This document shows, piece by piece, positions 17,050 through 26,807 of a DNA stretch of 64,000 bases (the stretch's first letter is position 1; every line of letters starts with the position of its first letter). Below the pieces are notes generated by a model. That model made no database searches. It saw nothing but the letters and a program-made list of their open reading frames with translations, and was not told the origin of the DNA. Source of the stretch: UBA1672 sp050633285 (GTDB lineage Bacteria; Pseudomonadota; Alphaproteobacteria; Micavibrionales; Micavibrionaceae); NCBI GenBank assembly GCA_050633285.1, contig JBOEGG010000007.1, positions 9,225-73,224 on the forward strand. Direction: 5' to 3'. A program made the position numbers and the translations under genes.

Positions 17050-18759
17050 ATGATACGACTACATAGTTGGAAAACATTTATACACTTCGCCAAAGCTTAC
17101 CCCAAGCGAGGGGTCATCATGATCGGAGCTCTTCTTATTGCAGGGTTGCTTGAAGGTATTGGCGTCATGGCACTTCTTCCACTTGTCTCAATAATGACAG
17201 AGCAGGAGAGTTCAAACGAAGGTGTTGTTTTTCAGATTATTCATACACTATTTAACACACTAGGTTTAACAGTAACTATTGGGCCAATTCTAATTTTTAT
17301 AACTGGCCTCATTATTCTGAAATCCATAATAACTATGTTTGCCATGGCGCAAGTAGCACATGCATCAGCACATGTTTGCACAGATTTAAGACTACAATAT
17401 TTACAAAACCTATTCGCCGCCAAATGGAAACATTTTTGTGACTTACAAAGTGGCGCTAGTGCCAACGCAATAGGTATTGAAGCTCAACGCTCTGCTTATT
17501 GTTTCATGCATAGCTGTTACGCTCTGTCATGGATGTTACAAGTTATCGTATATGGGGTAATTGCATTTCTTATCTCATGGAAATTAACCATAGCAGCCGG
17601 TTTTGCCGGAGTGTTAATGGTTATTTCTTTAACATACTTGATAGGCACAGGAAGAAAAGCAGGTAACGAGCAAACCAAAGTGTTAGAGCAAGTGCTGGCA
17701 AGAATCACCGACACACTATTTGGTGTGAAACCTCTCAAAGCAATGGGGAAAGAGCAAAACCTGCTTTCCATGATAAAGGGAGATGTTCTCGCCCTGCGTT
17801 CTGCACAATTACGAATGGACGTGTCACGTCATGCCTTAAGAGTACTATCAGAACCTGTAATGGTTACATTTATGGCAATTGGAATATTTTTTATTTTAAA
17901 ATATGGCAACCTTCCCATTTCAGAACTGCTGTTTTTAGCATTATTATTCTTGCGAATGGTAATGAAAATATCGGCTGTCCAAAGTGCTTATTTAGCAATG
18001 GTAACTAATGAAAGTGCGTTATGGTCACTTATTGATAAAATAAAAGAAGCTAAATCAATGGGAAGTACTCGTGTAGGTACTAAAGAACCAAGCTTGAATG
18101 ACGGTATACTGATAAAGAATGTTACATTCTCTCATGGTACAAACTTAATTTTTGAAAACTTGAATTTAAAACTGCCCTCTAAAGGCCTACATGTATTGTG
18201 CGGACCTTCCGGAGAAGGGAAAACCACATTAATCGACCTTATAATTGGCTTAAACTTTCCTGATAATGGATCTGTATTGATTGATGGGGTTGACCTAACA
18301 GATATAAACATCAAAGCATGGAGAGAGAGAACCGGGTATGTTCCGCAAGACGTCCTATTATTTCATGATACAATAGCCAACAACATACGGTTAAATGATC
18401 ACAATATTTCTGATGACGAGATAATAGACGTACTAAAGGCGGTGGATGCATATGACTTTGTACAAAAAATGGACCACGGAATAGACACTATCGTTGGTGA
18501 ACGTGGTAACAAGATATCCGGCGGTCAACGACAACGTATAGCAATAGCGCGCGCCATCATAAATCAGCCATCCCTCCTGATCTTGGATGAGGCTACGAGT
18601 GCATTAGATAAACAAACAGAAAAAGATATTGTAAAAACACTAAAGCAGTTATCAGAATATATATTAATCGTTGCAATATCTCACAACGTTGCTTCATTAG
18701 AACAAGCAGATACTATCACTAAGATAGAGAATGGTATCCTCGAACCAATAAAACAATAA
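17050..18759 (+). CDS. ABC exporter (fused permease and ATPase)
   Basis: A 569-residue half-transporter: about six membrane helices in the first 320 residues, then an ATPase with Walker A GPSGEGKTT, signature ISGGQRQRIAIARA, Walker B LLILDEATSAL and switch His in AISHN. It has no C39 peptidase domain. Architecture is that of lipid-linked-glycan flippases (PglK type) as well as peptide exporters. It lies between the TOMM genes and the glycan cluster, and its A/T-rich codon use is closer to the latter, so either the RiPP or the surface glycan may be the cargo. I cannot decide from sequence. Confidence 0.85.
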   Translation: MIRLHSWKTFIHFAKAYPKRGVIMIGALLIAGLLEGIGVMALLPLVSIMTEQESSNEGVVFQIIHTLFNTLGLTVTIGPILIFITGLIILKSIITMFAMAQVAHASAHVCTDLRLQYLQNLFAAKWKHFCDLQSGASANAIGIEAQRSAYCFMHSCYALSWMLQVIVYGVIAFLISWKLTIAAGFAGVLMVISLTYLIGTGRKAGNEQTKVLEQVLARITDTLFGVKPLKAMGKEQNLLSMIKGDVLALRSAQLRMDVSRHALRVLSEPVMVTFMAIGIFFILKYGNLPISELLFLALLFLRMVMKISAVQSAYLAMVTNESALWSLIDKIKEAKSMGSTRVGTKEPSLNDGILIKNVTFSHGTNLIFENLNLKLPSKGLHVLCGPSGEGKTTLIDLIIGLNFPDNGSVLIDGVDLTDINIKAWRERTGYVPQDVLLFHDTIANNIRLNDHNISDDEIIDVLKAVDAYDFVQKMDHGIDTIVGERGNKISGGQRQRIAIARAIINQPSLLILDEATSALDKQTEKDIVKTLKQLSEYILIVAISHNVASLEQADTITKIENGILEPIKQ

Positions 18760-19137
18760 ACGGATTTTCTACTTTAGAATAATAAGCAGACCTTTACTGC
18801 CAGACATTATTCTTGTTTAAAGCTTTGAAGCTCACAGCTCTTTTTATAAGGGTAATTGATCCAGTTATTCCCGATAACTTGGATGGTCATTCATCCTAAT
18901 GAAAATTCATTTGCTTCATCTGCAACTCTACTCATTTAAACCCTTTTCTTAAGGGAATATAACTTAGGGATACCAACTAAATATACATAATGAGCCAATG
19001 TAATTATATGTGAAGCTTAATAGTATAAGAAAAGCGAGTATAATAATTGTTCTCCTAAATTTTTAATAGACCTCTATTTAATAATATGTGTTTATTATAA
19101 ATAATTTTCAAATTGCTTTGGCCTAAAAGGATACAAA
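18760..19137. other. Intergenic region, no gene seen
   Basis: A 378-base A/T-rich gap between the ABC exporter and the glycan cluster. I find no open frame with a ribosome binding site. A short inverted repeat (CCCTT...AAGGG near 18939-18955) and an AGCTTTGAAGCT palindrome near 18820 are too weak to call as terminators. It probably holds the promoter of the following gene. Confidence 0.4.
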
Positions 19138-19869
19138 ATGAATAAGACACTACAACGCATCACTGGTAGAGAAAGAATGCCGAGTATCAAAAGGTTTCTA
19201 GCACGCAAACAGCGCGAAAAGAGTATCATGAGCGCGCATGAAAATCATTTTAAGACTTACGAAAAAGACTATAGTGCTTTGAACGAATATGTACAAAATT
19301 TTCGCAACTCTGGTGGGCTAAAACACCAATATCAAGTATACAAATTATGGTGTTTACAAAACCTATTGGACACACACAAACCCAAGTCTATTCTGGAGCT
19401 TGGTAGTGGCTCATCTACTTTGGTATTCTCAAATTATTCCAAGAAAAATAGTGCAAACCTATTAAGTGTTGATGAAAATGAAAAGTGGGCGAAAAACACA
19501 TCTGATCTTGTTAAAAATGAGATTGCAAATGACTTAAACATTATCGTACACGAAAAAATGTGCTTACCTGCAAGAACTCCTCCTGAAATCAAATATAACG
19601 CGATTTTAGAAGGCAAATTTGATTTTGTATTTATTGATGGCCCATCACTACAAATTGGGAAAACCAAGTTATCGGACGCTGTAAACTCAAACGTATTTGA
19701 TTTAGAAGAGAAACCTGATGTCATAGTAATTGATGTCAGAAAAGCAACGGCACTGGAACTTTCAAAAAGATATTCCGAGTTTTACGATGTCTATTTATCT
19801 GACTTATTTACCGAAAAGCCAGTATCAGATGACTATGCTTATTTTTCAGTATTCATTAAAAAACAATAA
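19138..19869 (+). CDS. Putative class I SAM-dependent methyltransferase
   Basis: A 243-residue protein. The SAM-binding motif I is SILELGSGSSTLVFS (about residues 82-96), followed by LLSVDENEKW with an acidic residue at the end of beta 2, and FDFVFIDGPS at the post-I motif. The N-terminus is basic and without membrane segments. It is the first gene of the surface-glycan cluster, ahead of a sugar epimerase; a role in methylating a sugar or glycan is inferred. It has no close family name I can give. Confidence 0.65.
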   Translation: MNKTLQRITGRERMPSIKRFLARKQREKSIMSAHENHFKTYEKDYSALNEYVQNFRNSGGLKHQYQVYKLWCLQNLLDTHKPKSILELGSGSSTLVFSNYSKKNSANLLSVDENEKWAKNTSDLVKNEIANDLNIIVHEKMCLPARTPPEIKYNAILEGKFDFVFIDGPSLQIGKTKLSDAVNSNVFDLEEKPDVIVIDVRKATALELSKRYSEFYDVYLSDLFTEKPVSDDYAYFSVFIKKQ

Positions 19870-19927
19870 AAACTATATTAATGACAAATTGTGGCCTATA
19901 TAAACGTGATACACATAAGGAGTATAC

Positions 19928-20917
19928 ATGTCTAAACCTATACTAGTTACAGGAGCTGCGGGCTTCATAGGATTTCATACGTCACTTAGATTACTGAACT
20001 CAGGTAAATGTGTTGTAGGTATAGACAATCTCAATGACTATTATGATGTAACGCTAAAGCAGGCAAGGCTTAAAGAGCTGGAAAAGTTTGATAATTTTAC
20101 ATTTGTTAAAATGGATATAGCAGACAACTCTGCGATGCAAAATTTATGGGAAAATAAAGGGCCTTTTACACGCGTAATACATCTCGCAGCGCAAGCGGGT
20201 GTTAGATACTCTCTTGAGAACCCCCATGCATACATAAACAGCAATATAATCGGACATCTTAATATTATAGAAAGTTGCCGCCATACAAAAGATTTTGAGC
20301 ACTTAGTATATGCGAGCTCATCATCCGTTTATGGGGGAAATAAAAAAAGTCCATTTTCTGTTAAGGATCGTGTAGACAACCCTGTTTCTCTATATGCAGC
20401 TACTAAAAAAAGCGACGAGCTTATGAGCCATGCATATAGTCACTTATTCAACATTCCCCAAACAGGACTAAGGTTTTTCACCGTCTACGGCCCATGGGGA
20501 AGGCCTGACATGGCTTTGTTCATATTCACAAAAGCAATTTGCGAAAATAAACCTCTCCCTGTTTTTAATAATGGAGATATGAAACGTGACTTCACTTACA
20601 TTGACGACATTGTATCCGGGATTATAGGGGTTTTAGAAGTACCACCTAATAAAGATAATGGCGAGGCTCCATCACGTGTTCTAAACATAGGTAATAATAA
20701 TTCGGAAGATTTAATGGACTTTGTAAGATTGATAGAAAAAGAATTAGGTCAGAAATCTGAGATAGACTTTCAACCAATACAAGCCGGAGATGTTCGCGAA
20801 ACATGTGCTGATATTACGGAAACAACCGCTATAACAGGGTATCAGCCTACGACTAACATTACAGAAGGAATTCCAAAGTTCATTAAATGGTATAAGGAAT
20901 ACTACCTTAATAACTAG
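19928..20917 (+). CDS. NAD-dependent sugar epimerase, UDP-glucuronate 4-epimerase-like
   Basis: Extended SDR enzyme of 329 residues. It shows the Rossmann motif TGAAGFIGFH near the N-terminus, DNLNDYYDVTLK, HLAAQAGVRYSLENP, catalytic Ser in ASSSSVYG, catalytic YAATKK and RFFTVYGPWGRPDMA. These are the signatures of the CapI/LspL UDP-GlcA 4-epimerase group, which makes UDP-GalA. It pairs logically with the UDP-sugar dehydrogenase at the end of the cluster (32280). AAGGAG lies 6-8 bases before the ATG. Confidence 0.87.
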   Translation: MSKPILVTGAAGFIGFHTSLRLLNSGKCVVGIDNLNDYYDVTLKQARLKELEKFDNFTFVKMDIADNSAMQNLWENKGPFTRVIHLAAQAGVRYSLENPHAYINSNIIGHLNIIESCRHTKDFEHLVYASSSSVYGGNKKSPFSVKDRVDNPVSLYAATKKSDELMSHAYSHLFNIPQTGLRFFTVYGPWGRPDMALFIFTKAICENKPLPVFNNGDMKRDFTYIDDIVSGIIGVLEVPPNKDNGEAPSRVLNIGNNNSEDLMDFVRLIEKELGQKSEIDFQPIQAGDVRETCADITETTAITGYQPTTNITEGIPKFIKWYKEYYLNN

Positions 20918-20927
20918 GTAATGATAC

Positions 20928-22037
20928 ATGATGAATCAGCCTCTAAAAACTGTATTTATATTGCCAGTATTAACTGCTGGTGGGGCGGAACGCGTTATCA
21001 TTACATTGCTAAATAATATTAACACTGAGCGTTATAATCCACATTTGATTATTATTAAGGATGGAAAGCAAGCTAAAGGGTGGCTTAACAATAAAATTCC
21101 AACTTACTTTTTAAAACAAAGTAATTTAGTTTTTGGTTACCTAAAGCTCTTAAGGACTATAAAGAAGATAAACCCGGATACCATCGTTACAACGATGACG
21201 CACTCAAACGCAATAACCCTATGTTTAAAGTTATTTTGCCCTTCAACGAAATTCATAATTCGTGAATCTTCCTTACCTTCTGTACTTGTTACAAACTATG
21301 GGTGGAAAGGGGTTGTTGCGAAATGTATATACAAATACCTTTACCCAAAAGCAGATCTGGTATTAAGCCCGAGCAAACAGATAGTTAATGAGTTTGAGAA
21401 AGTCATAAAAGTAAAAACTGACAATCATAGAGTTCTGCTTAATCCGGTTAATCAGGACTTAATAAACGATGTATTGGACAAACAAGAATATACAAAAGGG
21501 AAAAGCCAAACCATAAAATTTGTTTGTGTAGGAAGACTAAGCCATGAAAAGGGATATGATTTACTAATAGGCGCCCTTAAGGACTTTAAAATGCCACCGC
21601 CCTATGATTGGTGTCTAGACATCATTGGTGACGGAAATGAAAAGTCAAACTTACAAAACCTTATTCACAAGCTTGGCTTAGATAACAAAATCAGCTTAAG
21701 GGGCTATATAAGCTCTCCATGGAGTTATATGAGACAATCAGATACACTTCTGCTTCCCTCAAGATGGGAAGGCTTGCCTAACGTTGTCTTAGAGTCCTTA
21801 GCATGTGGTACCCCTGTTATTACAATTAATACCGCCGGTAGCGTCAGAGAAATACAATCATATTGCAAGAAATCAAACGATATTTATATAGCAGATAATA
21901 TAAGCGAGTTTGTATTGAAAATGAAAAATACAGCCCCCAAGGATAGAGACCCCCCATCCTTGTTACCAGAAAACTACAAAATAGACACAGTTACATCAGA
22001 GTTTGAATCTATTCTGGATGATTTACAAAGCGATTAA
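20928..22037 (+). CDS. GT4-family glycosyltransferase
   Basis: A 369-residue GT-B enzyme. The N-terminal domain starts TVFILPVLTAGGAERVI, typical of WaaG/GT4 enzymes. The C-terminal donor domain has FVCVGRLSHEKGYDLLI, IIGDGNE, and LLPSRWEGLPNVVLESLACGTPVI with the E-x7-E signature. It transfers a sugar from an NDP-sugar to a growing surface glycan at the cytoplasmic face. ATG 20928 and 20931 are both possible starts. It follows the epimerase after 10 bases. Confidence 0.87.
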   Translation: MMNQPLKTVFILPVLTAGGAERVIITLLNNINTERYNPHLIIIKDGKQAKGWLNNKIPTYFLKQSNLVFGYLKLLRTIKKINPDTIVTTMTHSNAITLCLKLFCPSTKFIIRESSLPSVLVTNYGWKGVVAKCIYKYLYPKADLVLSPSKQIVNEFEKVIKVKTDNHRVLLNPVNQDLINDVLDKQEYTKGKSQTIKFVCVGRLSHEKGYDLLIGALKDFKMPPPYDWCLDIIGDGNEKSNLQNLIHKLGLDNKISLRGYISSPWSYMRQSDTLLLPSRWEGLPNVVLESLACGTPVITINTAGSVREIQSYCKKSNDIYIADNISEFVLKMKNTAPKDRDPPSLLPENYKIDTVTSEFESILDDLQSD

Positions 22038-22041
22038 TGAT

Positions 22042-22818
22042 CTAACCTTTTACTAGCAGAACGCGCGCGCCCCTCATGTGGCATATGATCGGGAACAAAA
22101 AACGCCCTATAAGTCTTTTACCAAGGGGTGCTAAAAAAGATAGGCGATTATGCTTGGAAAACCTATAGATCATATGATCACATGCAAGGCTTTCAGGGTT
22201 TTTATCGAACGTTACTTTCCACCGTTCATTAATGTCTTTCATAGTTCTATAGAAACAATAATCATGAAGGTAATTTGAATAGTGTTCAGACCATTCATTC
22301 GCTGTCATACCATCTGATTTTTTACCCAAGCCTAAATGCTTCATAACTTTTAAATACAAACGCATCGCCTTAGATTTAGCAGGAAACCAATGCACGAAAT
22401 ACAAGTTTACATGACCTTCCCACCAAGTATCACGTGTTGGAAACAACGCTAAGAAAATTCCACCTGGTTTTAGTACGCGTTTAATCTCTGACATAGGCAT
22501 TGTAATGTCAGGGATATGTTCAAAGACCATGTTCGTGCATACAGCATCAAAATGATTGTCAGGATATGGCAAAATATCATCTTTTATCTGCATGATCCTT
22601 TGATCAAGAACATTGTTACTCTGCATTTCCTTCTTGTAATGATCAGATCTATTTCTTGGGTATGGATCGGCTCCATAGAAATCTAGTCCAGCCTCGACCC
22701 CTTTTTCAACAATATGGCCGGCGCCACATCCAAAATCCAGAAACACAAGATTTTCATCTTGCGCATTTGGCAAATTGCGCTGCAATGTATCAATTATATA
22801 ATCATAATGAATAGACAT
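22042..22818 (-). CDS. Class I SAM-dependent methyltransferase
   Basis: A 258-residue methyltransferase of the Methyltransf_11 type: motif I VFLDFGCGAGHIVEKG, YGADPYPRN, FDAVCTNMVFEHIPD and IKRVLKPGGIFLALFP. It is the only minus-strand gene within the glycan cluster, sitting 4 bases from the convergent glycosyltransferase stop. The C-terminal part is basic and probably binds the acceptor. Methylation of a glycan or lipid carrier is an inference from neighbours. Confidence 0.8.
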   Translation of the reverse strand: MSIHYDYIIDTLQRNLPNAQDENLVFLDFGCGAGHIVEKGVEAGLDFYGADPYPRNRSDHYKKEMQSNNVLDQRIMQIKDDILPYPDNHFDAVCTNMVFEHIPDITMPMSEIKRVLKPGGIFLALFPTRDTWWEGHVNLYFVHWFPAKSKAMRLYLKVMKHLGLGKKSDGMTANEWSEHYSNYLHDYCFYRTMKDINERWKVTFDKNPESLACDHMIYRFSKHNRLSFLAPLGKRLIGRFLFPIICHMRGARVLLVKG

Positions 22819-22997
22819 CTTATAATCCCATACGTTTCATAAATAAGCGTTTGATATATAACACTGCATCAGTCGAAATCAATCAAAACAAGTTTTCACC
22901 TAGTTTAATACACTTAATCACGTTTTTAGTTTGAACTGGAAAAATAATAGATTAGATTGTGCATTAATCAACATATGAGTGCCTTAGGAGATTTCTA

Positions 22998-24032
22998 ATC
23001 AAAATATCAAATACTGAAATCAATGATAATCAATGTTTTATAATCGCCGAAATAGCGCAAGCACACGATGGATCCTTAGGCGCTGTGCACGCTTATATCG
23101 ATGCCATTTCAGAGACTGGCGCAAATGCTATAAAATTCCAAACTCATATTGCTAAAGCTGAATCAACCAAAGATGAGAAATTCCGTATTCCGATGAGTGG
23201 CCAAGACGCAACTCGCTACGACTATTGGAAACGTATGGAGTTTACAAACGATCAATGGATAGAGATCGTAAAACACACAAAAGAAAAAGGATTAATATTC
23301 CTAAGTTCTGCATTTTCAATTGAAGCAGTAGAACTGCTTCATGCGTTGGATATGCCGGCGTGGAAAGTAGGGTCAGGAGAGTTTCGATCTCAAGAATTAT
23401 TAATGGCCATGACAAAGACCAAAAAACCAATATTATTTAGCACGGGAATGAGTACATATAGCGAAGTTGATGATGCTGTTGATTTTTTTCAAAAACACAA
23501 CGTTGATTTTGGGCTTTTTCAATGTACGAGCAAGTATCCTACGCCGATTAATCAAGTTGGCCTCAATGTCATACATGAATACAAAGAAGAATATAAATGT
23601 CCTGTCGGTTTATCAGACCATACAGGTAGCATTCATCCCGCATTAGCCGCAATTTCACAGGGGGCTGATATGCTAGAACTTCACGTTACATTTGATAAAC
23701 GCATGTATGGTCCGGATACCATTGCGTCCGTCACGGTTGATGATTTAAAACTCATTTGCGACCACAAATCACACTTATATGAAATGATAAGTTCACCAGT
23801 TGATAAAAATGTAATGGCGGCTGAGCTAGAACAAGTAAGATCCTTATTCACAAAAAGCATAGCTCTTCGCGAACCGTATCCAACGGGAACAATCATAGAA
23901 GAACACATGATTGTTCCGAAGAAACCCGGCACAGGAATCCCTTATTCACAAAAAGAAGAAATTGTTGGTATGGCATTAAAAAAAGATACAGCGGAAGATC
24001 GCCTTTTATCATGGGAGGATCTTAATACATGA
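22998..24032 (+). CDS. neuB: N-acetylneuraminate/legionaminate synthase NeuB (non-canonical start)
   Basis: Condenses a hexosamine with phosphoenolpyruvate to give a nine-carbon nonulosonic acid. Motifs: IIAEIAQAHDGS, ANAIKFQTH, WKVGSGEF, LFQCTSKYPTP, GLSDHTG, and a C-terminal SAF domain (MIVPKKPGTGI...LSWEDL). The conserved N-terminus is encoded from about 22998, but the open stretch upstream of it (from 22968) contains no ATG, GTG, TTG or CTG. The first usual start is GTG 23085, which would remove the conserved segment. An ATC at 22998 sits 7 bases after TAGGAG and gives IKISNTEIND, the normal NeuB beginning, so I place the start there. It overlaps neuC by 4 bases (ATGA). Confidence 0.85.
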   Translation: MKISNTEINDNQCFIIAEIAQAHDGSLGAVHAYIDAISETGANAIKFQTHIAKAESTKDEKFRIPMSGQDATRYDYWKRMEFTNDQWIEIVKHTKEKGLIFLSSAFSIEAVELLHALDMPAWKVGSGEFRSQELLMAMTKTKKPILFSTGMSTYSEVDDAVDFFQKHNVDFGLFQCTSKYPTPINQVGLNVIHEYKEEYKCPVGLSDHTGSIHPALAAISQGADMLELHVTFDKRMYGPDTIASVTVDDLKLICDHKSHLYEMISSPVDKNVMAAELEQVRSLFTKSIALREPYPTGTIIEEHMIVPKKPGTGIPYSQKEEIVGMALKKDTAEDRLLSWEDLNT

Positions 24033-25189
24033 GTAAGAGAAAAATATGCGTTGTCCTTACGGCGAGAACAAGTTACGCGAAAATAAAATCTATCCTAAAA
24101 TCAATAAAAAATAACGAAAATTTAGAGCTACAGGTCGTGTGTGCGGCTTCTGCCGTTTTAGATCAATATGGCGCGACAGACAAAATGGTTGAGCAAGACG
24201 GCTTTCATGTTAATGAACGAATCTACATGATCCTTGAAGGAGAAACACTTCTTACATCAGCTAAGGCAACAGGGATGGGTATTGTTGAATTTTCAGGTGC
24301 TTTCGACAGGTTAAAACCCGACGCGGTTCTTGTTATGGCGGATCGTTTTGAAATAATGTCTGCTGCGATATCAGCCACATACCTCAACATTCCCCTTATC
24401 CACGTTCAAGGCGGTGAGGTTTCAGGAAATATTGATGAAAAGGTACGACACGCTGTAACAAAGTTGGCAGATATACACTTTCCCGCGACGGAAAAATCGG
24501 CACAAAACATCATAAAAATGGGTGAAAACCCAGATACTGTTTTTTGCTCAGGATGCCCGTCTATTGATTTGGCACAAGATGTTTTGAACCACCCGGACCT
24601 AGATTTTGACGTATACAAGAAATACGGTGGAGTAGGCGCATTTCCTGATTTATCAGACGAATATTATATCGTTATGCAACACCCGGTTACAACAGAGTAC
24701 CAAAGTGGGCGAGAGCAAATAAACTCTACACTTGAGGCTGTAAATAAACTCCAAAAACCTGCTTTAATTTTCTGGCCTAACCCGGACGCAGGGGGAAGCT
24801 CAGTATCTAAAGGAATTAGAGCATTTCGAGAAAATATAAAACCCGAATATATGCATTTCATAAAGAACATGGAGCCTCAGGACTTTATGCGCGTTTTAAA
24901 CAAATCAAACGGTATTATTGGAAACTCTAGCGTAGCAATAAGGGAAGCATCATTCTTAGGAGTGCCTGCAATTAACATTGGATCAAGACAAAATGCGCGT
25001 GAACGTGGCGCAAACGTAGTTGATGTCACTTATGATACAGACATCATATATAATACTATTCTGGATCATTTCCAGTCCAAAAAGCCGCAGTTATCATTAT
25101 ATGGTGACGGAAAAGCCGGAAAAACAATTGCCGACACCTTATCAAAAATAGAATTGAACTATAAAAAGACGCTTCATTACAGCGCATAA
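24029..25189 (+). CDS. neuC: UDP-N-acetylglucosamine 2-epimerase (hydrolysing) NeuC-like
   Basis: Releases ManNAc or a related 2-epimerised sugar from the UDP-sugar, the first committed step of nonulosonate synthesis. It is 386 residues long with CVVLTARTSYAKIKSIL, VMADRFEIM, HVQGGEVSGNIDEKVRHA (catalytic region with conserved E and H), and a C-terminal nucleotide-binding part with GNSSVAIREASFLGVPAINIG and RQNARERG. Start overlaps neuB by 4 bases, a strong sign of translational coupling. Whether the final sugar is Neu5Ac or legionaminate cannot be told here. Confidence 0.88.
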   Translation: MSKRKICVVLTARTSYAKIKSILKSIKNNENLELQVVCAASAVLDQYGATDKMVEQDGFHVNERIYMILEGETLLTSAKATGMGIVEFSGAFDRLKPDAVLVMADRFEIMSAAISATYLNIPLIHVQGGEVSGNIDEKVRHAVTKLADIHFPATEKSAQNIIKMGENPDTVFCSGCPSIDLAQDVLNHPDLDFDVYKKYGGVGAFPDLSDEYYIVMQHPVTTEYQSGREQINSTLEAVNKLQKPALIFWPNPDAGGSSVSKGIRAFRENIKPEYMHFIKNMEPQDFMRVLNKSNGIIGNSSVAIREASFLGVPAINIGSRQNARERGANVVDVTYDTDIIYNTILDHFQSKKPQLSLYGDGKAGKTIADTLSKIELNYKKTLHYSA

Positions 25190-25204
25190 ACCAAGGATAT
25201 TACA

Positions 25205-26092
25205 ATGAACACAGTACAACAGCCTGAATCATCTGGAAGCGTCGGAGAATTTGACCAAAATTGGCAAGAACGCAAAGAAACAAAGTATAATCACTGGGTT
25301 AAGGGTTCTCCACAAAATCAAATTCAACTAGCATTTCGGTCGCATTGGGTTTTATTTAAAAAAATTCTGGAAAATCGTCCTATGCAGAATTGTCTTGAAG
25401 TCGGTTGTGGTAGGGGAAGTCTATCTAGCTATTTCGTAGACCACGGTGTTGAGTGTACTTTACTAGATACATCACAAAGCATCTTAGAAACAGCAGAGCA
25501 AGTTTTTAAAACGCACGGGCATACAGCAACCTTTGTTGAGGCTAATGCACTGGAAATGCCGTTTGATGATAATAGCTTCGATGTTGTCACAAGTATAGGT
25601 CTGTTAGAGCATTTTGAAGATGTAAAATCACCAATAATGGAACAAATCAGAGTTTTAAAACCCGGGGGAACGTTCCTAGGATATATCGTACCGGAGCGCC
25701 CTGATAATGTTCAAAAAAATTATAATTGGGTAAACTCTATTTTGAAATTTTTCTCGAAAAATTTTGTTAGTCAAAAAAATGCACCGCCACCAAAAACAGA
25801 TATTTTCAGGTCAGATTTTGGTTCTGAACGATACGTCCCTCTACTTGATGGATTAGGTGTAACAGACATTGAAGTAGCTGGAATGTATCCTTTACCTATG
25901 GTTTCTCACTCCCCTGAATTTCCATTCTCGTTACTGCCCAAACCGCTAGAATGGTGTTTAACACGCATATTCATCTTTACACTATGGGCTAGAAGCAAAT
26001 TATATAAAAATACTTTATACAAGGGAAACCCTTGGACTTGTAAAGAAAGCTTTGGTCAGGCCTTTTTGCTAACGTTTAGAAAAGCGGAATAG
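25205..26092 (+). CDS. Class I SAM-dependent methyltransferase
   Basis: A 295-residue methyltransferase with motif I CLEVGCGRGSLSSYF, CTLLDTSQSIL, ANALEMPFDDNSFDVVTSIGLLEHFED and IRVLKPGGTFLGYIVPE. It lies between neuC and neuA, 15 bases after neuC behind AAGGA. In the absence of other substrates it could methylate the nonulosonic acid or a glycan intermediate. That role is inferred from position only. Confidence 0.8.
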   Translation: MNTVQQPESSGSVGEFDQNWQERKETKYNHWVKGSPQNQIQLAFRSHWVLFKKILENRPMQNCLEVGCGRGSLSSYFVDHGVECTLLDTSQSILETAEQVFKTHGHTATFVEANALEMPFDDNSFDVVTSIGLLEHFEDVKSPIMEQIRVLKPGGTFLGYIVPERPDNVQKNYNWVNSILKFFSKNFVSQKNAPPPKTDIFRSDFGSERYVPLLDGLGVTDIEVAGMYPLPMVSHSPEFPFSLLPKPLEWCLTRIFIFTLWARSKLYKNTLYKGNPWTCKESFGQAFLLTFRKAE

Positions 26093-26096
26093 AGCT

Positions 26097-26807
26097 ATGT
26101 CTTTTACTCTTGGAATCATCACTGCGAGAGGTGGGTCAAAAGGCATTAAAAATAAAAATATAATGCCTATCAATAAGAAGCCACTTATCCATTATACAAT
26201 TGAGGCCGCGCAGAGATCTCAAACTTTAGATGATCTTATTTTATCTACAGATTCTCAAAAAATAATTGATTGTGCACAGTTGGCCGGTTTAAATGAAACA
26301 CGCCTAAGGCCAGGCCATCTGGCAACGGATCAGACAAAATCAAATGACGTTTTATACTATGAGGTTAATAGATACCAAGAAGAAAATAACAAGATAGTTG
26401 ATAACATAATCTTACTACAACCAACATCTCCACTGAGGGAAACTACGGATATAGATGATGCTTATAAAGCATATCAAGACAATAATTCTAAAACACTTAT
26501 TTCTTGCTATAATGCGGAGTCAGTTCACCCACAAATTATGTACAAAAAGAATAGTGATGATCTTTTAACACCATTTTTAGAGTCTGGTAAGGAGATCATT
26601 AGAAGACAAGATACAGAGACGCTATATATACGTAACGGCGCTATATATATAATGGATGTTCAATATTTCTTAGAGACCAAAAAAACAGTTTGTAATTCTC
26701 CGGCATTATATGAAATGCCTAAAAGTAGATCATTGAATATTGATTCCCCCGAAGACTTAGCTCTAGCCTCATTCTATCTTAATGAAGCGGAGAAAAACAT
26801 AATATGA
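26097..26807 (+). CDS. neuA: CMP-N-acetylneuraminate cytidylyltransferase NeuA-like
   Basis: Activates the nonulosonic acid with CTP. The 236-residue protein begins LGIITARGGSKGIKNKNI, the classic CMP-NeuAc synthetase nucleotide-binding motif, followed by IILLQPTSPLRETTDID and ending in SLNIDSPEDLALA with the metal-binding Asp. With neuB and neuC this completes a CMP-nonulosonate route. Its stop overlaps the start of the next gene by 4 bases. Confidence 0.88.
   Translation: MSFTLGIITARGGSKGIKNKNIMPINKKPLIHYTIEAAQRSQTLDDLILSTDSQKIIDCAQLAGLNETRLRPGHLATDQTKSNDVLYYEVNRYQEENNKIVDNIILLQPTSPLRETTDIDDAYKAYQDNNSKTLISCYNAESVHPQIMYKKNSDDLLTPFLESGKEIIRRQDTETLYIRNGAIYIMDVQYFLETKKTVCNSPALYEMPKSRSLNIDSPEDLALASFYLNEAEKNII

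Noticed and set aside
18820..18955. Inverted repeats after the ABC exporter as terminators
   Set aside because: Stems are only 5-6 base pairs and no T-run follows directly.
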